A DNA stretch of 7,597 nucleotides from M269 sp964625615 (GTDB lineage: Bacteria > Pseudomonadota > Gammaproteobacteria > Enterobacterales > Alteromonadaceae): assembly GCA_964625615.1 (NCBI GenBank), contig CAZVDU010000177.1, positions 1 to 7,597 on the forward strand, given 5' to 3'. How positions within the stretch are numbered: the first letter of the stretch is position 1; each line of letters begins with the position of its first letter. Shown in pieces: positions 1 to 6,070 of the stretch. A model generated the notes under the pieces. The model worked only from the letters and a program-made list of their open reading frames with translations. It made no database searches and was not told where the DNA came from. Made by a program: the position numbers and the translations under genes.

Positions 1-1339
1 GGTCTTGTTCAAATAGTTCAGCTACTTCTGGACCGAAAATTTCTTCGATAGCTTCCAAATCGGGCGAACTACCGTCGTTCAAGATTGGGACACCTCCATC
101 AACTCCTATATCAATCCTAATAGATAAACGACCAGATTCTATGGACCAAGTTACCGGGCTTGAGCCAAAAAGGAAGCTAAACGAAGTAGAAAATCGGGAA
201 CGAATGCCGGTGCCATCGGTATTTAACGTATAGGTGTCGGCTCCTTGTGCAACAAATCCTGGTTGTTGTGATGGCAATGCCAAAACGGGTTGATCTAGAT
301 AGCTGTCTATGACATGTTCGAATGTATTATTGGTCGGGAGTGTCAGAATGAGTTCCGACATCACATCCTCTAGAACATTTGTATACGTAATCACCGGATC
401 GTCAATAGAGTTTAGCAAGTTATTGTCAGCTAAATGCTGTTGAATGAGATTGTCTGTCGTCGGCATAGCATCATTATCAAGAAATGCCAATACAGTGGTA
501 TTGTCAGCAATTGTGAAGTCGCTGTTAGTATTTATCAGTCGCATAAATGCAGCGACATTGAGTGCGTCTTGTGCGTTTATTTGACTCACAATATTACTAA
601 AGCTCTCTTTGGTATCAATAGGTTGATTCCCGTTAAGGTCTTCCCCTAATAGGTAAAATGCTGTTGAAATACTGCTGAGGTTTAGTAAAGGGATTTCATT
701 AGGTGTTAATTCTCTACCTTCGCCACTTTGCTCGATAAGCTGCTCGATGTTACCAAGTAAGCTTACTAACAGAGGTTGTTGATCCGCGTTGTTTGCCGTT
801 AACTGAATAAATTGAGTTGAATCAGTTATCGTAAGATCTACTGAAAACCCACCGCCTTCTCCGACTTGAATAGGCATATCTTCATCGCCAATCGTAGCAG
901 AAATAACAGCATCAACACCATTTAGGTCATTGACTGAGCCAGACAATGTTAATGATTGTGTTAAGGCTAACGTAACTTCAGCGTCTGCTGTTAATTCGCT
1001 GTCGGATATGCGATAAGTGATTGAATCAGTACCAGCAAAATTTGACTGCGGCGTAAACTCAATCTGATTATTAACGATAGATGCGGTGCCAAAGTTAGGT
1101 TGAGTGACAATCTCAGTAATCGTCAATGAATCAGATTCTGGATCGCTATCATTGGCTAGCACATCAATGGTAACAATAGCGTTGTTTGTAACTGTGGTGT
1201 TGTCTTGAACTGCTACCGGCGCTGTATTCGTTGCTGCTGGAGGTGTTTCAACGGCTTGTGTGTCCGAACTGGAGCCTCCTCCACAGCCAGATAAGCTTAC
1301 AACAAATAAACTGAAAAATAGTGTCTTGAAACTTTTCAT
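1..1339 (-). CDS. Outer-membrane lipoprotein with Ig/cadherin-like domain (3' end beyond window)
   Basis: An uninterrupted minus-strand frame starts at ATG 1339-1337 and runs off the left edge, giving 446 N-terminal residues. Residues 1-19 form a lipoprotein signal: basic start, hydrophobic core, lipobox LSGC with the lipidated Cys at 19. The mature start is CGGGSSS; no Asp follows Cys19, so outer-membrane sorting is expected. A Ser/Thr/Pro/Ala-rich linker (about 23-40) leads to a bacterial Ig/cadherin-like domain of the Big_9 type (about 41-126), with the typical DVLANDSDPESD segment and a FTPQSNFAGTDSITY strand pair. Residues 130-185 look like another beta region. Residues 190-350 look mostly helical and contain an EF-hand-like loop (D234, N236, N238, I241, D242, E245). 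Around 368-410 a DGTG...W...GRL pattern suggests a lipocalin-like beta sheet. The function is unknown; a surface binding or adhesion role is inference only. AAAAGGG, 8 bases before ATG, is the better-spaced ribosome site; AAAGGA lies only 1 base away. Confidence 0.9.
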   Translation of the reverse strand, partial: MKSFKTLFFSLFVVSLSGCGGGSSSDTQAVETPPAATNTAPVAVQDNTTVTNNAIVTIDVLANDSDPESDSLTITEIVTQPNFGTASIVNNQIEFTPQSNFAGTDSITYRISDSELTADAEVTLALTQSLTLSGSVNDLNGVDAVISATIGDEDMPIQVGEGGGFSVDLTITDSTQFIQLTANNADQQPLLVSLLGNIEQLIEQSGEGRELTPNEIPLLNLSSISTAFYLLGEDLNGNQPIDTKESFSNIVSQINAQDALNVAAFMRLINTNSDFTIADNTTVLAFLDNDAMPTTDNLIQQHLADNNLLNSIDDPVITYTNVLEDVMSELILTLPTNNTFEHVIDSYLDQPVLALPSQQPGFVAQGADTYTLNTDGTGIRSRFSTSFSFLFGSSPVTWSIESGRLSIRIDIGVDGGVPILNDGSSPDLEAIEEIFGPEVAELFEQD

Positions 1340-1562
1340 ATCCTTTACCCTTTTAACTAACCTGAGAAATATTCCTATTCCATGCATAACTTTATTATGT
1401 GATAGTTTTGGGATGTTTACTACAGCTATTGTTGGGGAAGCTAAAGAGCGTATCTAGGATGAAAATATGATAAATACAGACTAACTCGCTCCCACCCATA
1501 CCTGCGTTGGCAACGAATAAAATTGAGTTTTACTATCTGCTGCGTATGCAAGTGTTGAAACT
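1340..1562. other. Intergenic gap upstream of the lipoprotein gene
   Basis: This 223-base gap separates two minus-strand genes. I see no coding frame, RNA gene or repeat in it. It is AT-rich towards the lipoprotein start. Two weak signals are listed separately: a possible terminator stem just after the DUF6702-like gene and a possible promoter nearer the lipoprotein. The gap length suggests that the lipoprotein is transcribed independently, which is inference. Confidence 0.6.
1394..1422 (-). promoter_or_regulatory. Possible sigma70 promoter for the lipoprotein gene
   Basis: On the minus strand, CATAAT (1399-1394, 5 of 6 matches to TATAAT) lies 17 bases after TAGTAA (1422-1417, 3 of 6 matches to TTGACA). 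The -10 is good, the -35 is poor, and the distance to the ATG is about 55 bases. The assignment rests only on hexamer matches. Confidence 0.25.
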
Positions 1563-1563
1563 C
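1525..1563 (-). terminator. Weak candidate terminator after the DUF6702-like gene
   Basis: On the minus strand GAGTTT (1563-1558), which overlaps the last base of the stop codon, can pair with AAACTC (1530-1525). The RNA then continues AATTTTATT. The stem is only 6 bp, AT-rich and has a 27-base loop, so it is a poor intrinsic terminator; Rho-dependent ending is equally possible. Confidence 0.2.
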
Positions 1564-2075
1564 TAATGTTCATCAAACTCGACGGTTAATAACTCAACAG
1601 ATTGTGCAAATGTTAATGTCCTTATATCGCCTTTACCTTCAACGTTTATGGTGTTGATTTGCTCTGGCCATATGTCTCTTAGTGCTTGGTGAGCGATACT
1701 CAAACCCTCAAGCTCTGGTGGTTGAGCCGTTTCTTGGTAGACCCAGAAGAACTTACCTTCAAGTTCAAAACCAACAGATGACAATGCGACAGGCTGATTT
1801 TGCTGGTCATACATTGCAAAGCGTTCCATCACATAATTAGCAAATTTTTGCTGTGACTCAATTGATTGGTAGATATCTGCATCACCACCAAAAATCTTTT
1901 TGATAGCGTGTTCGGCGTCATGTAGATAAAAGCGATGGCTAACTTCAATATTAGTTGTTCTGGGATTGAACAATATTGAACTAATGGCTGCTTTTTGCTG
2001 ATGTGCGAAGCTTGGCGAAATCCATAGTGCCTGAACCAATACAAAGACGAAAAAAGTCAGGGTGTGTTTTTGCAT
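1563..2075 (-). CDS. Exported DUF6702-like protein
   Basis: A 170-residue protein with a clear Sec signal peptide: MQKH start, hydrophobic core about 6-19, and an SFA cleavage site after Ala24, so the mature protein begins with His25. About 145 residues of alternating beta and helical character follow, with no membrane segment, so it is probably periplasmic. The layout resembles the DUF6702 family: mature N-terminal His, a strand pair ending IEVSHRFYLHDAEHAI (43-58), a central helix, a GFELEGKFFWVYQE strand block (102-115), and a C-terminal LRDIWPEQINTINVEG segment (132-147). The family assignment is from pattern memory, not a search. No catalytic motif is visible. It lies directly downstream of the M1 peptidase on the same strand, 92 bases away, so a partner or accessory role in the periplasm is plausible but unproven. 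The start is supported by GAGG (2084-2081) 5 bases before ATG. Confidence 0.85.
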   Translation of the reverse strand: MQKHTLTFFVFVLVQALWISPSFAHQQKAAISSILFNPRTTNIEVSHRFYLHDAEHAIKKIFGGDADIYQSIESQQKFANYVMERFAMYDQQNQPVALSSVGFELEGKFFWVYQETAQPPELEGLSIAHQALRDIWPEQINTINVEGKGDIRTLTFAQSVELLTVEFDEH

Positions 2076-2080
2076 TTTTA

Positions 2081-2084
2081 CCTC
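2081..2084 (-). promoter_or_regulatory. Ribosome binding site of the DUF6702-like gene
   Basis: GAGG on the minus strand, spaced 5 bases (TAAAA) from ATG 2075-2073. It fixes the start codon. It lies only about 10 bases after the T-run of the upstream hairpin, leaving no room for a separate promoter between terminator and gene. Confidence 0.7.
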
Positions 2085-2093
2085 AGCTTAAAT

Positions 2094-2118
2094 GAAAAAT
2101 GCGCCTGAGTGGGCGCAT
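2094..2118 (-). terminator. Intrinsic terminator between M1 peptidase and DUF6702-like gene
   Basis: On the minus strand ATGCGCC (2118-2112) pairs perfectly with GGCGCAT (2105-2099) around a 6-base loop CACTCA, followed by TTTTC. The 7-bp GC-rich stem plus T-run is a classic Rho-independent terminator for the peptidase transcript. Because it stands immediately before the ribosome site of the next gene, it may act as a partial terminator or attenuator that sets the peptidase:DUF6702 ratio (inference). Confidence 0.7.
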
Positions 2119-2132
2119 AATGTTTTGTTATG

Positions 2133-2152
2133 CGGCACCTTGAGAGGTGCCG
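2133..2152 (-). repeat. Perfect 8-bp hairpin after the M1 stop codon
   Basis: CGGCACCT and AGGTGCCG form a perfect 8-bp stem with a 4-base loop (CTCA on the minus strand), starting 15 bases after the M1 stop. No T-run follows on either strand, so it is not a complete terminator by itself. It could protect the mRNA 3' end or pause RNA polymerase ahead of the terminator at 2118-2094. Both hairpins share CTCA in the loop. Confidence 0.6.
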
Positions 2153-2167
2153 TACACGGAGCAGATA

Positions 2168-4609
2168 TTACTTATCTTCTTCCGTTTTTAGCTCAGTCTT
2201 GATGTCTTGCATGATATCACGCTGAACTTTGCCAGTACCGCCTTTTTGCTTAAATGCTTCAATACGTGAAGGAATGATCTGACGAGGATAGTGATTGTTA
2301 TCTACATTGGTATCAGCTGTTTCCCAACGGGGATCAACAACAACACTTTGCAGCTCTTTGTCTTTGTCAGTCACGATAAGCTTTTGAACTGCTTTGTGCG
2401 TGCGACGCCAGATTTCAGCTGGTATGCGAACTTCATCTTTAGTGCCATCAGTAAATGTAAGTTCTAAGATGATAGGCATAACCAAACCACCTAAATTAGA
2501 GAATTCTAATACATAGTAGTTTTTGTCTTCTTTAACGGCACGTTCAAAAACCGCACGCTCCCAATCTTCCAATCCATCCAAGAATTTGTTGTAAGAGTTA
2601 CGCTCTTTGTTGGTTACCGTGAAGCGGTCATTGTCGTCATAGAAATCTTTGATGTCACTATTACGTTCAATCCATAAAGATTGACCAGCTGCCTTGTTTC
2701 TCTCGTCAGTAAGAGAAAGCGGTTTATCAAGCTCAACTTGACGTTCACGTGCAAAATCAATGTCTGGATCTTTTGTATCTAAACGGAGCTTAGAGACACG
2801 ATCAAGTGAAATATCAACGTGGTCTGTGCTATAGAACCAACCACGCCAGAACCAGTCAAGATCAACACCTGACGCTTCTTCCATAGTGCGGAAGAAATCA
2901 GCTGGTGTCGGACGTTTGAACATCCATCGCTGTGCGTATTCTTTAAAGGCGAAGTCAAATAACTCACGACCTAAAATAGTTTCACGCAAGATATTCAAGG
3001 CTGCTGCAGGTTTAGTATAGCCGTTAGGGCCAAGGCGAAGTACGCTGTCAGATTGTGTCATGATAGGTACTTGGGTTTCAGACTTCATGTAACCAACAAC
3101 GTCACGAGGTTCTACGCCCCATGGAATATCAGGATCCCATTCACGACCAGCAACACCATCTAAGAAGCTGTTAAGGCCTTCGTCCATCCAAGTCCATTGG
3201 CGCTCATCTGAGTTAACTGTCATTGGGAAGTAGATGTGGCCTACTTCGTGAATAACAACACCAATCAGGAAACGTTTCTCAGCCAATGAATATGTACGTG
3301 AACCGTCATCTTGTAAATCAGTACGAGGACCATTGAAGGTGATCATGGGGTATTCCATGCCGCCAACAGGACCGTTAACTGATTGTGCAACGGGATAAGG
3401 GTAATCGAACGAGAAGCGTGAATAGACTTCCATAGTGTGCACGATTGATTCGGTAGAGTACTTCTCCCAAAGCTCACCACCTTCTTTGGGATAGAATGAC
3501 ATTGCCATAACAAGCGGCTGAATGTCGCCACCTTGCTGATAGCCTTTCGCGTCCCATATGAACTTACGCGAAGATGCCCAAGCGAAGTCACGAACGTTTT
3601 TAGCATTAAAGTGCCAAGTTTTTTCTTTGTCAGTACCTTCCTTTTCGTTCTCTAACGCTTCTTCAGCAGTAACAACGAAAACAGGGCGCTTACTTGTTTC
3701 AGCATCTTTTAAGCGTTTGATTTGCTTTCTTGTCAAAACGTCTTTGGGGTTAACCAAGTCACCGGTTGATGAAACAATGTGATCAGCAGGTACTGTCATT
3801 TCAACATCGTAGTTACCGAATTCTAAGGTAAATTCACCACGACCAATAAACTCTTTGTTGGTCCATGCTTCGTAGTCTGTGTAAGCATGTAAACGCGGGA
3901 ACCATTGAGCAAGTAAGAAGATGTCATTACCGCCTTCGCGAGCATCATCAGGGAAGTGCTCGTAACCAGAACGTGCTGATACCGCGTCTTCTTCAACGAT
4001 GTTATAGCCATAGTCAATGGAGAACTCAACAGACTGGGATGGCTTCAAGCGCTGTGGTAAATCAACACGCATGTTCGTACCAACAATCACATAATGTAGT
4101 GGCTTGCCGCTAGAATCTTTAACTGCTGTGATGTCGTAACCAAGCTCTACATCTTCAACAAACTGCGCACGTCTCAACGCACCTAAGCTTAATTGTGCGG
4201 GCTTGTTACCTTGAGCCGATTGCGCTGCAGGACCACGATTACCAATACCACCAAACGTTGTGGTTAAGGCTGACATTGAGTCATTACGGAATTTGTTTTG
4301 ATCCAACTGGAGCCACAAATACTTCAATGTATCGGGTGAATTGTTCTTGTAAGTGATGGTTTCAGTGCCACTTAAAGAGCGTTTTTCTTCGTCAAGTCGA
4401 ACTTTAATTTCATAGTCAACTTGTTGTTGCCAGTACTGATGCCCTGGCTCACCTGCTGCATTACGATATACGTTAGGTGTTGGAAGTGATTCGTCGAGTT
4501 GGCGGAACTTATCTTCAAAGTCGCCTTTTGTTTGCTTTATCGCACCCAAAGCACTCAGTGAAGTTATGCTGGTTAGTAATACCGCTAACCAAATTGTGCG
4601 TTTTGTCAT
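2168..4609 (-). CDS. Exported M1-family zinc metallopeptidase (aminopeptidase-like)
   Basis: An 813-residue protein with an N-terminal Sec signal (MTKR, hydrophobic 6-21, likely cleavage near 20-23), so periplasmic or secreted. The zinc site is complete: HEVGH at 454-458 (ligands His454 and His458, general base Glu455), with the third ligand Glu477 in WMDEGL exactly 18 residues after His458, the HExxH-x18-E pattern of family M1 (gluzincins). The substrate N-terminus motif is GGMEY at 416-420, a variant of GxMEN with Tyr instead of Asn. Tyr531 in GYTKPAAAL is the likely transition-state tyrosine. Order: N-terminal beta-sandwich (about 55-290), thermolysin-like catalytic domain (about 340-590), then a helical and beta C-terminal region (600-813) ending in a basic/acidic tail. 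Expected role: removing N-terminal residues from peptides taken up or made outside the cytoplasm; specificity cannot be read from sequence. AAGGAG 6 bases before ATG supports the start. It is divergent from proB and followed by the DUF6702-like gene. Confidence 0.95.
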   Translation of the reverse strand: MTKRTIWLAVLLTSITSLSALGAIKQTKGDFEDKFRQLDESLPTPNVYRNAAGEPGHQYWQQQVDYEIKVRLDEEKRSLSGTETITYKNNSPDTLKYLWLQLDQNKFRNDSMSALTTTFGGIGNRGPAAQSAQGNKPAQLSLGALRRAQFVEDVELGYDITAVKDSSGKPLHYVIVGTNMRVDLPQRLKPSQSVEFSIDYGYNIVEEDAVSARSGYEHFPDDAREGGNDIFLLAQWFPRLHAYTDYEAWTNKEFIGRGEFTLEFGNYDVEMTVPADHIVSSTGDLVNPKDVLTRKQIKRLKDAETSKRPVFVVTAEEALENEKEGTDKEKTWHFNAKNVRDFAWASSRKFIWDAKGYQQGGDIQPLVMAMSFYPKEGGELWEKYSTESIVHTMEVYSRFSFDYPYPVAQSVNGPVGGMEYPMITFNGPRTDLQDDGSRTYSLAEKRFLIGVVIHEVGHIYFPMTVNSDERQWTWMDEGLNSFLDGVAGREWDPDIPWGVEPRDVVGYMKSETQVPIMTQSDSVLRLGPNGYTKPAAALNILRETILGRELFDFAFKEYAQRWMFKRPTPADFFRTMEEASGVDLDWFWRGWFYSTDHVDISLDRVSKLRLDTKDPDIDFARERQVELDKPLSLTDERNKAAGQSLWIERNSDIKDFYDDNDRFTVTNKERNSYNKFLDGLEDWERAVFERAVKEDKNYYVLEFSNLGGLVMPIILELTFTDGTKDEVRIPAEIWRRTHKAVQKLIVTDKDKELQSVVVDPRWETADTNVDNNHYPRQIIPSRIEAFKQKGGTGKVQRDIMQDIKTELKTEEDK

Positions 4610-4615
4610 TCGTGT

Positions 4616-4626
4616 CTCCTTAGGAG
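4616..4626 (-). promoter_or_regulatory. Strong Shine-Dalgarno of the M1 gene inside a small inverted repeat
   Basis: AAGGAG (4621-4616, minus strand) lies 6 bases before ATG 4609-4607, a near-ideal ribosome site. It is part of CTCCTAAGGAG, whose CTCC and GGAG arms are complementary around a 3-base loop, so the site could fold on itself. A 4-bp stem is weak and may be coincidence. Confidence 0.75.
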
Positions 4627-4652
4627 CGGTTATCGGTTCGATCGATAATCGC
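4626..4652. repeat. Inverted repeat, 10-bp arms, in the M1 leader
   Basis: GCGGTTATCG (4626-4635) and CGATAATCGC (4643-4652) are complementary over 10 positions except one (G4629/T4649, a wobble in plus-strand RNA and an A-C mismatch in minus-strand RNA). The spacer is GTTCGAT. No T-run follows on either strand, so it is not a terminator. Its place just downstream of the possible M1 promoter suits an operator or a leader hairpin; which regulator would bind is unknown. Confidence 0.5.
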
Positions 4653-4661
4653 GAGCGCGTA

Positions 4662-4690
4662 AAAATACACGTATTGAGGATAAATGCCTA
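4662..4690 (-). promoter_or_regulatory. Possible sigma70 promoter for the M1 gene
   Basis: On the minus strand TAGGCA (4690-4685) and TATTTT (4667-4662) are spaced exactly 17 bases, each matching 4 of 6 consensus positions. Transcription would start near 4655, giving a leader of about 45 bases that begins with the inverted repeat at 4652-4626. Support is modest. Confidence 0.35.
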
Positions 4691-4739
4691 GTACGACCTG
4701 ATTAATTATTGAATATCTGAGGCAAATGACATTTACACC

Positions 4740-4749
4740 TTGTTAACAA
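4740..4749. repeat. Perfect 10-bp palindrome TTGTTAACAA
   Basis: A fully self-complementary decamer near the middle of the divergent region. It is of a size and symmetry suited to a dimeric repressor half-turn site and lies about 20 bases before a CATAAT -10-like box. A ten-base palindrome can also occur by chance in AT-rich DNA. Confidence 0.3.
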
Positions 4750-4806
4750 ATCATTGTTTTATGGCGGCATAATACCATTACTGGAATTTAAACAGCGTTT
4801 TATGAT
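4743..4806 (+). promoter_or_regulatory. Candidate proB promoter zone
   Basis: Two -10-like hexamers are visible: CATAAT (4768-4773), with TTAACA (4743-4748) at a long 19-base spacing, and TATGAT (4801-4806, 5 of 6 matches), with only a poor TTACTG (4778-4783) at 17 bases. Either would leave a proB leader well over 100 bases long. The choice between them cannot be made from sequence. Confidence 0.3.
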
Positions 4807-4924
4807 GAAAAGTAGGATGTTTTATGACTATTTCTCACTTTTTAGGTGTGTTTCTTCTCAAAATTTTCGTAACCTTTAACGGTTGAACATAGATTGCATT
4901 TTTAAATGAATATATAACTGAGAT

Positions 4925-4939
4925 ATGAAAAGAGCCTGA
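4925..4939 (+). promoter_or_regulatory. Four-codon mini-ORF overlapping the proB start (UGAUG)
   Basis: ATG 4925-4927 opens a frame reading Met-Lys-Arg-Ala and stops at TGA 4937-4939, whose last base is the first base of the proB ATG (4939-4941). The UGAUG junction is the arrangement used for translational coupling. No good ribosome site precedes the mini-ORF, and its AAAAGAG bases double as the likely, rather weak, proB ribosome site, so translation of the mini-ORF is uncertain. Confidence 0.3.
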
Positions 4940-6036
4940 TGAAACCTTTTACTTGGCAGCGCGCGGTTATCAAAGTGGGTAGCTCTCTTATTGCGCCTGA
5001 TGAGCACCGATGCAGTGCAACGTACTTATTACCTTTAGCACACTTTATTACGGCGAGTTTATCGCAAGGTAAAGAGATCATTTTAGTGTCTTCGGGCAGT
5101 GTTGCCGCAGGACGCAGTAAAATCAACCATCATCACAGGCCTTCTATTGCAGAAAAGCAGGCGATGGCTGCTATTGGTCAAATGCAAATGATGGCGAATT
5201 GGCAACGTTTTTTTGATATTCCCTGTGCGCAAGTTTTGTTGACAGCTGACGATCTGCATAATCGCAGACGTTATGTCAATATTCAAAATACACTCCGGGA
5301 GCTGCTGAATAACAAAGCATTACCTGTCGTAAACGAGAATGACACCGTTGCTGTGAGTGAGCTAAAGGTCGGTGATAACGATAACTTAGCTGCTTATACC
5401 GCGCTAGTTGCACAAGCTGATACCTTGATTATTTGTTCTGATATTGATGGTTTGTTTACCGCTGATCCACGTAAAGATTCAACTGCGCAATTGATGAGTG
5501 AGGTCGTACATATCGATGACACCACTTATGCCATTGCTGGAGGTGCTGGATCTTCTGTCGGAACAGGTGGTATGAGAACAAAAATTGAAGCGGCTGATAA
5601 GTGCACCAAGAGCGGCATTCAAGCACTGATCGTTAACGGGCGTCAGAGCGAGGTGTTTGACAAGCTTCTCGAAGGTAGGATTGTTGGTACACACTTTTTA
5701 CCGGCTTTAAATAAGGAGAAAGCGAGAACTAATTGGATTCGACATACGCTAAAATCAGCTGGTGAGATCCATATCAATCAAGGTGCTAAACAAGCTTTGG
5801 TGGCATCAGGGGCATCGCTGCTTCCAGCAGGCGTTATCAGTGTCACGGGGGACTTTAAACCTGGTGAAGCGGTTGATATTGTTTATGAAAACCATCCCGT
5901 CGCAAAAGGTATTTGCCTGTATAGTTCAGTCGATATGACAGTTATCAAAGGGTTGAAGAGTGATCAGATTGAGCAGAAACTCGGGTTTATTATAGGTGAT
6001 GCAGCTGTTCACCGAGATAATTTAGTGTTGGTTTAA
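4939..6036 (+). CDS. proB: Glutamate 5-kinase
   Basis: ProB (EC 2.7.2.11) uses ATP to phosphorylate L-glutamate to gamma-glutamyl phosphate, the first and committed step of proline synthesis, in the cytoplasm. The 365 residues match the usual two-domain length (E. coli 367). The amino-acid-kinase domain (about 8-255) has the ATP-site Lys12 in IKVGSS, SSG at 51-53 before SVAAGR, VNEND (131-135), KVGDNDNL (143-150) for glutamate and phosphoryl transfer, and GTGGMRTK (208-215) in the nucleotide site. The PUA domain follows (about 275-350), then the conserved AVHRD tail. Asp105 aligns with E. coli Asp107, whose change to Asn relieves proline inhibition, so feedback control is probably kept. It is first in the proBA operon, 31 bases before proA. 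The start is chosen because it places the IKVGSS loop at the family distance; the ribosome site (AAAAGAG, 4 bases away) is weak. Confidence 0.98.
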   Translation: MKPFTWQRAVIKVGSSLIAPDEHRCSATYLLPLAHFITASLSQGKEIILVSSGSVAAGRSKINHHHRPSIAEKQAMAAIGQMQMMANWQRFFDIPCAQVLLTADDLHNRRRYVNIQNTLRELLNNKALPVVNENDTVAVSELKVGDNDNLAAYTALVAQADTLIICSDIDGLFTADPRKDSTAQLMSEVVHIDDTTYAIAGGAGSSVGTGGMRTKIEAADKCTKSGIQALIVNGRQSEVFDKLLEGRIVGTHFLPALNKEKARTNWIRHTLKSAGEIHINQGAKQALVASGASLLPAGVISVTGDFKPGEAVDIVYENHPVAKGICLYSSVDMTVIKGLKSDQIEQKLGFIIGDAAVHRDNLVLV

Positions 6037-6057
6037 TTTTTCCAAAACAAGATACAT

Positions 6058-6070
6058 AGGTAATCATGTG
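6058..6070 (+). promoter_or_regulatory. proA ribosome site and overlapping ATG-TGA start-stop
   Basis: AGG (6058-6060) lies 7 bases before GTG 6068-6070, the in-frame proA start it best supports. An ATG at 6066-6068 is even closer to a usual start but is out of frame and followed at once by TGA (6069-6071), a minimal start-stop unit overlapping the GTG by one base. The next in-frame ATG (6080) is 19 bases from AGG and has no ribosome site of its own. Confidence 0.5.

Larger units (their letters stand above)
4610..4938. other. Divergent intergenic region between the M1 gene and proB
   Basis: This 329-base AT-rich stretch must carry the promoters of both divergent genes. It has no convincing protein gene and no tRNA-like structure. 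On the left it holds the M1 ribosome site, an inverted repeat and a possible promoter. In the middle it has the perfect palindrome TTGTTAACAA (4740-4749) and three copies of GTTTTATGR (4756, 4797, 4819). On the right it has a four-codon mini-ORF joined to the proB start. Candidate -10 boxes on the plus strand are CATAAT (4768-4773) and TATGAT (4801-4806), both with poor -35 partners, so I do not assign a proB promoter firmly. Confidence 0.6.

Noticed and set aside
434..649. A 71-codon plus-strand open frame
   Set aside because: It lies antisense inside the lipoprotein gene, has no ribosome site and an unprotein-like composition; the minus-strand frame is clearly the real one.
1260..1457. A 65-codon plus-strand open frame over the lipoprotein start
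   Set aside because: It is antisense to the signal peptide and gap, its translation resembles no protein, and it lacks a ribosome site.
2099..2152. The two hairpins as a REP-like mobile repeat pair
   Set aside because: The stems differ in sequence, occur only once here, and one has the T-run of an ordinary terminator.
3558..4113. Plus-strand frames of 74 and 82 codons inside the M1 gene
   Set aside because: Both are shadows of a well-supported 813-residue peptidase, and the conserved M1 N-terminal domain is read in the opposite strand.
4802..4879. A 25-codon frame (MMKSRMFYDYF...) in the proB leader
   Set aside because: It has no ribosome site at a usable distance (the nearest GGA is 16 bases away) and no proline-rich or leader-peptide pattern.
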